A stretch of DNA of 6,599 nt from Ignatzschineria sp. (GTDB taxonomy: Bacteria; Pseudomonadota; Gammaproteobacteria; Cardiobacteriales; Wohlfahrtiimonadaceae). The stretch spans positions 1-6,599 of the forward strand of contig JASLEF010000156.1 of the NCBI GenBank assembly GCA_030151245.1, in the 5' to 3' direction. Made by a program: the position numbers and the translations under genes. The notes below the pieces were generated by a model that worked only from the letters and a program-made list of their open reading frames with translations, was not told where the DNA came from and made no database searches. Positions 5,898 through 6,599 of the stretch are shown piece by piece. Within the stretch, counting starts at the first letter, position 1, and the number at the start of each line of letters is the position of its first letter.

Positions 5898-6599
5898 TTA
5901 AATAAACTCTAACCCTAATGTTTTCGCCGTACTTTGGCGGATTTCGCGACAGGCATCCGCATCAACCTTCAGATCAATGCCAAAGGTCGGAATCATCTCT
6001 TTCAACTTTGTTTCCCAACCATCTTGTAGCTGATCTTTAAAGGATTTTTGCAATACATTTAATGCTATAAATGCCGCCGTTGAAGCGCCAGGAGAAGCCC
6101 CTAATAAAACAACTAGAGAATCATCACTACTTGATACAAGCTCTGTTCCAAACTCCAAAACGCCCTCTTTTTCTGGCTTGTCAGGTTTAATAATTTGCAC
6201 CCTTTGCCCGGCAACGACCTCTACCCAATTCTCTTTTAAAGCTGTCGGATAAAAAGATTGAAGCGCCGCAAACTGATGATGGGAGGTTTGTAATACTTGC
6301 CCGACCAAATACTCCACTAATCCGATATTATCTTTAGCAACATCTAACATCGGTAAAATATTCCCCGGTTTAACAGACTCAAAAAGATCCGCATAAGAAC
6401 CATGTTTTAAAAACTTCGTGGAAAATCCCGCATAAGGGCCAAATAGCAACGACTTTTTCCCACCAATAATACGCGTATCCAAATGAGGAACCGACATGGG
6501 CGGTGAGCCTTTTGCAGCCTTACTATAAACTTTCGCATGATGTTGACTCACAACTGAATCCTCATCGCAGCGTAGCCAAATACCGCTCACCGGAAAACC
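5898..6599 (-). CDS. mqo: Malate:quinone oxidoreductase, C-terminal part (5' end outside window)
   Basis: Mqo is an FAD-dependent peripheral membrane enzyme that oxidises malate to oxaloacetate and passes electrons to the quinone pool, serving the TCA cycle without NAD. The window holds the last 233 codons, starting GFPVSGIWLRC at the edge; the full protein is usually near 500 residues. Family signatures seen are HHAKVYSKAAKGSPPMSVPH, LDTR, LFGPYAGFSTKFLK, AGQRVQIIKPD and the C-terminal FAD-site motif LLGASPGASTAAF. It ends at LGLEFI followed by TAA. The frame stays open upstream of the GTG at 6590 to the window edge and matches the family there, so that GTG is not the start. The gene ends in a strong terminator 10 nt downstream. 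The length and motifs look intact and functional. Confidence 0.96.
   Translation of the reverse strand, partial: GFPVSGIWLRCDEDSVVSQHHAKVYSKAAKGSPPMSVPHLDTRIIGGKKSLLFGPYAGFSTKFLKHGSYADLFESVKPGNILPMLDVAKDNIGLVEYLVGQVLQTSHHQFAALQSFYPTALKENWVEVVAGQRVQIIKPDKPEKEGVLEFGTELVSSSDDSLVVLLGASPGASTAAFIALNVLQKSFKDQLQDGWETKLKEMIPTFGIDLKVDADACREIRQSTAKTLGLEFI

Noticed and set aside
6588..6590. GTG at 6590 as a start codon for a short mqo
   Set aside because: The frame continues to the window edge with family-like residues (GFPVSGIWLRC), so this is an internal Val codon of a longer gene.

Overview
The window comes from a moderately AT-rich bacterial chromosome. All recognisable genes lie on the minus strand. 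In transcription order (right to left) they are the 3' part of mqo (malate:quinone oxidoreductase), an AEC-family membrane transporter, a roughly 430-bp regulatory intergenic region, carA and then carB (small and large subunits of carbamoyl-phosphate synthetase). The protein sequences resemble E. coli CarA, CarB and Mqo, and this points to a gammaproteobacterium. A Wohlfahrtiimonas/Ignatzschineria-type organism is only a guess that I could not test.

Layout: 1-3233 is carB, open across the whole window and missing only its last few codons. 3249-4355 is carA, 15 bp upstream of carB and clearly in the same operon. 4356-4787 holds the carAB leader and promoter region. It contains a strong intrinsic terminator just before the carA ribosome binding site, a second small hairpin, a short ORF running through the terminator, a possible promoter, and several AT-rich inverted repeats. 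4788-5708 is the AEC transporter. 5709-5897 is a spacer with a near-perfect terminator for mqo. 5898-6599 is the C-terminal 233 codons of mqo.

The most notable observation is that CarA is a full-length, uninterrupted small subunit whose glutaminase site is dismantled. The nucleophile Cys (E. coli Cys269) is Gly, the catalytic His (His353) is Ala, and most glutamine-binding residues are replaced. CarB keeps its two ATP-grasp halves and the nucleotide effector pocket. The simplest reading is a carbamoyl-phosphate synthetase that runs on free ammonia, with CarA kept as a structural or regulatory subunit. This would parallel the glutaminase-dead, ammonia-dependent CPS I of ureotelic vertebrates.

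The second notable point is that carAB seems to be preceded by a transcription attenuator, because the terminator lies only 41 nt before the carA start with no room for a promoter in between. The transporter and mqo are separate transcription units; a joint role in organic-acid (malate) uptake and oxidation is possible but unproven.
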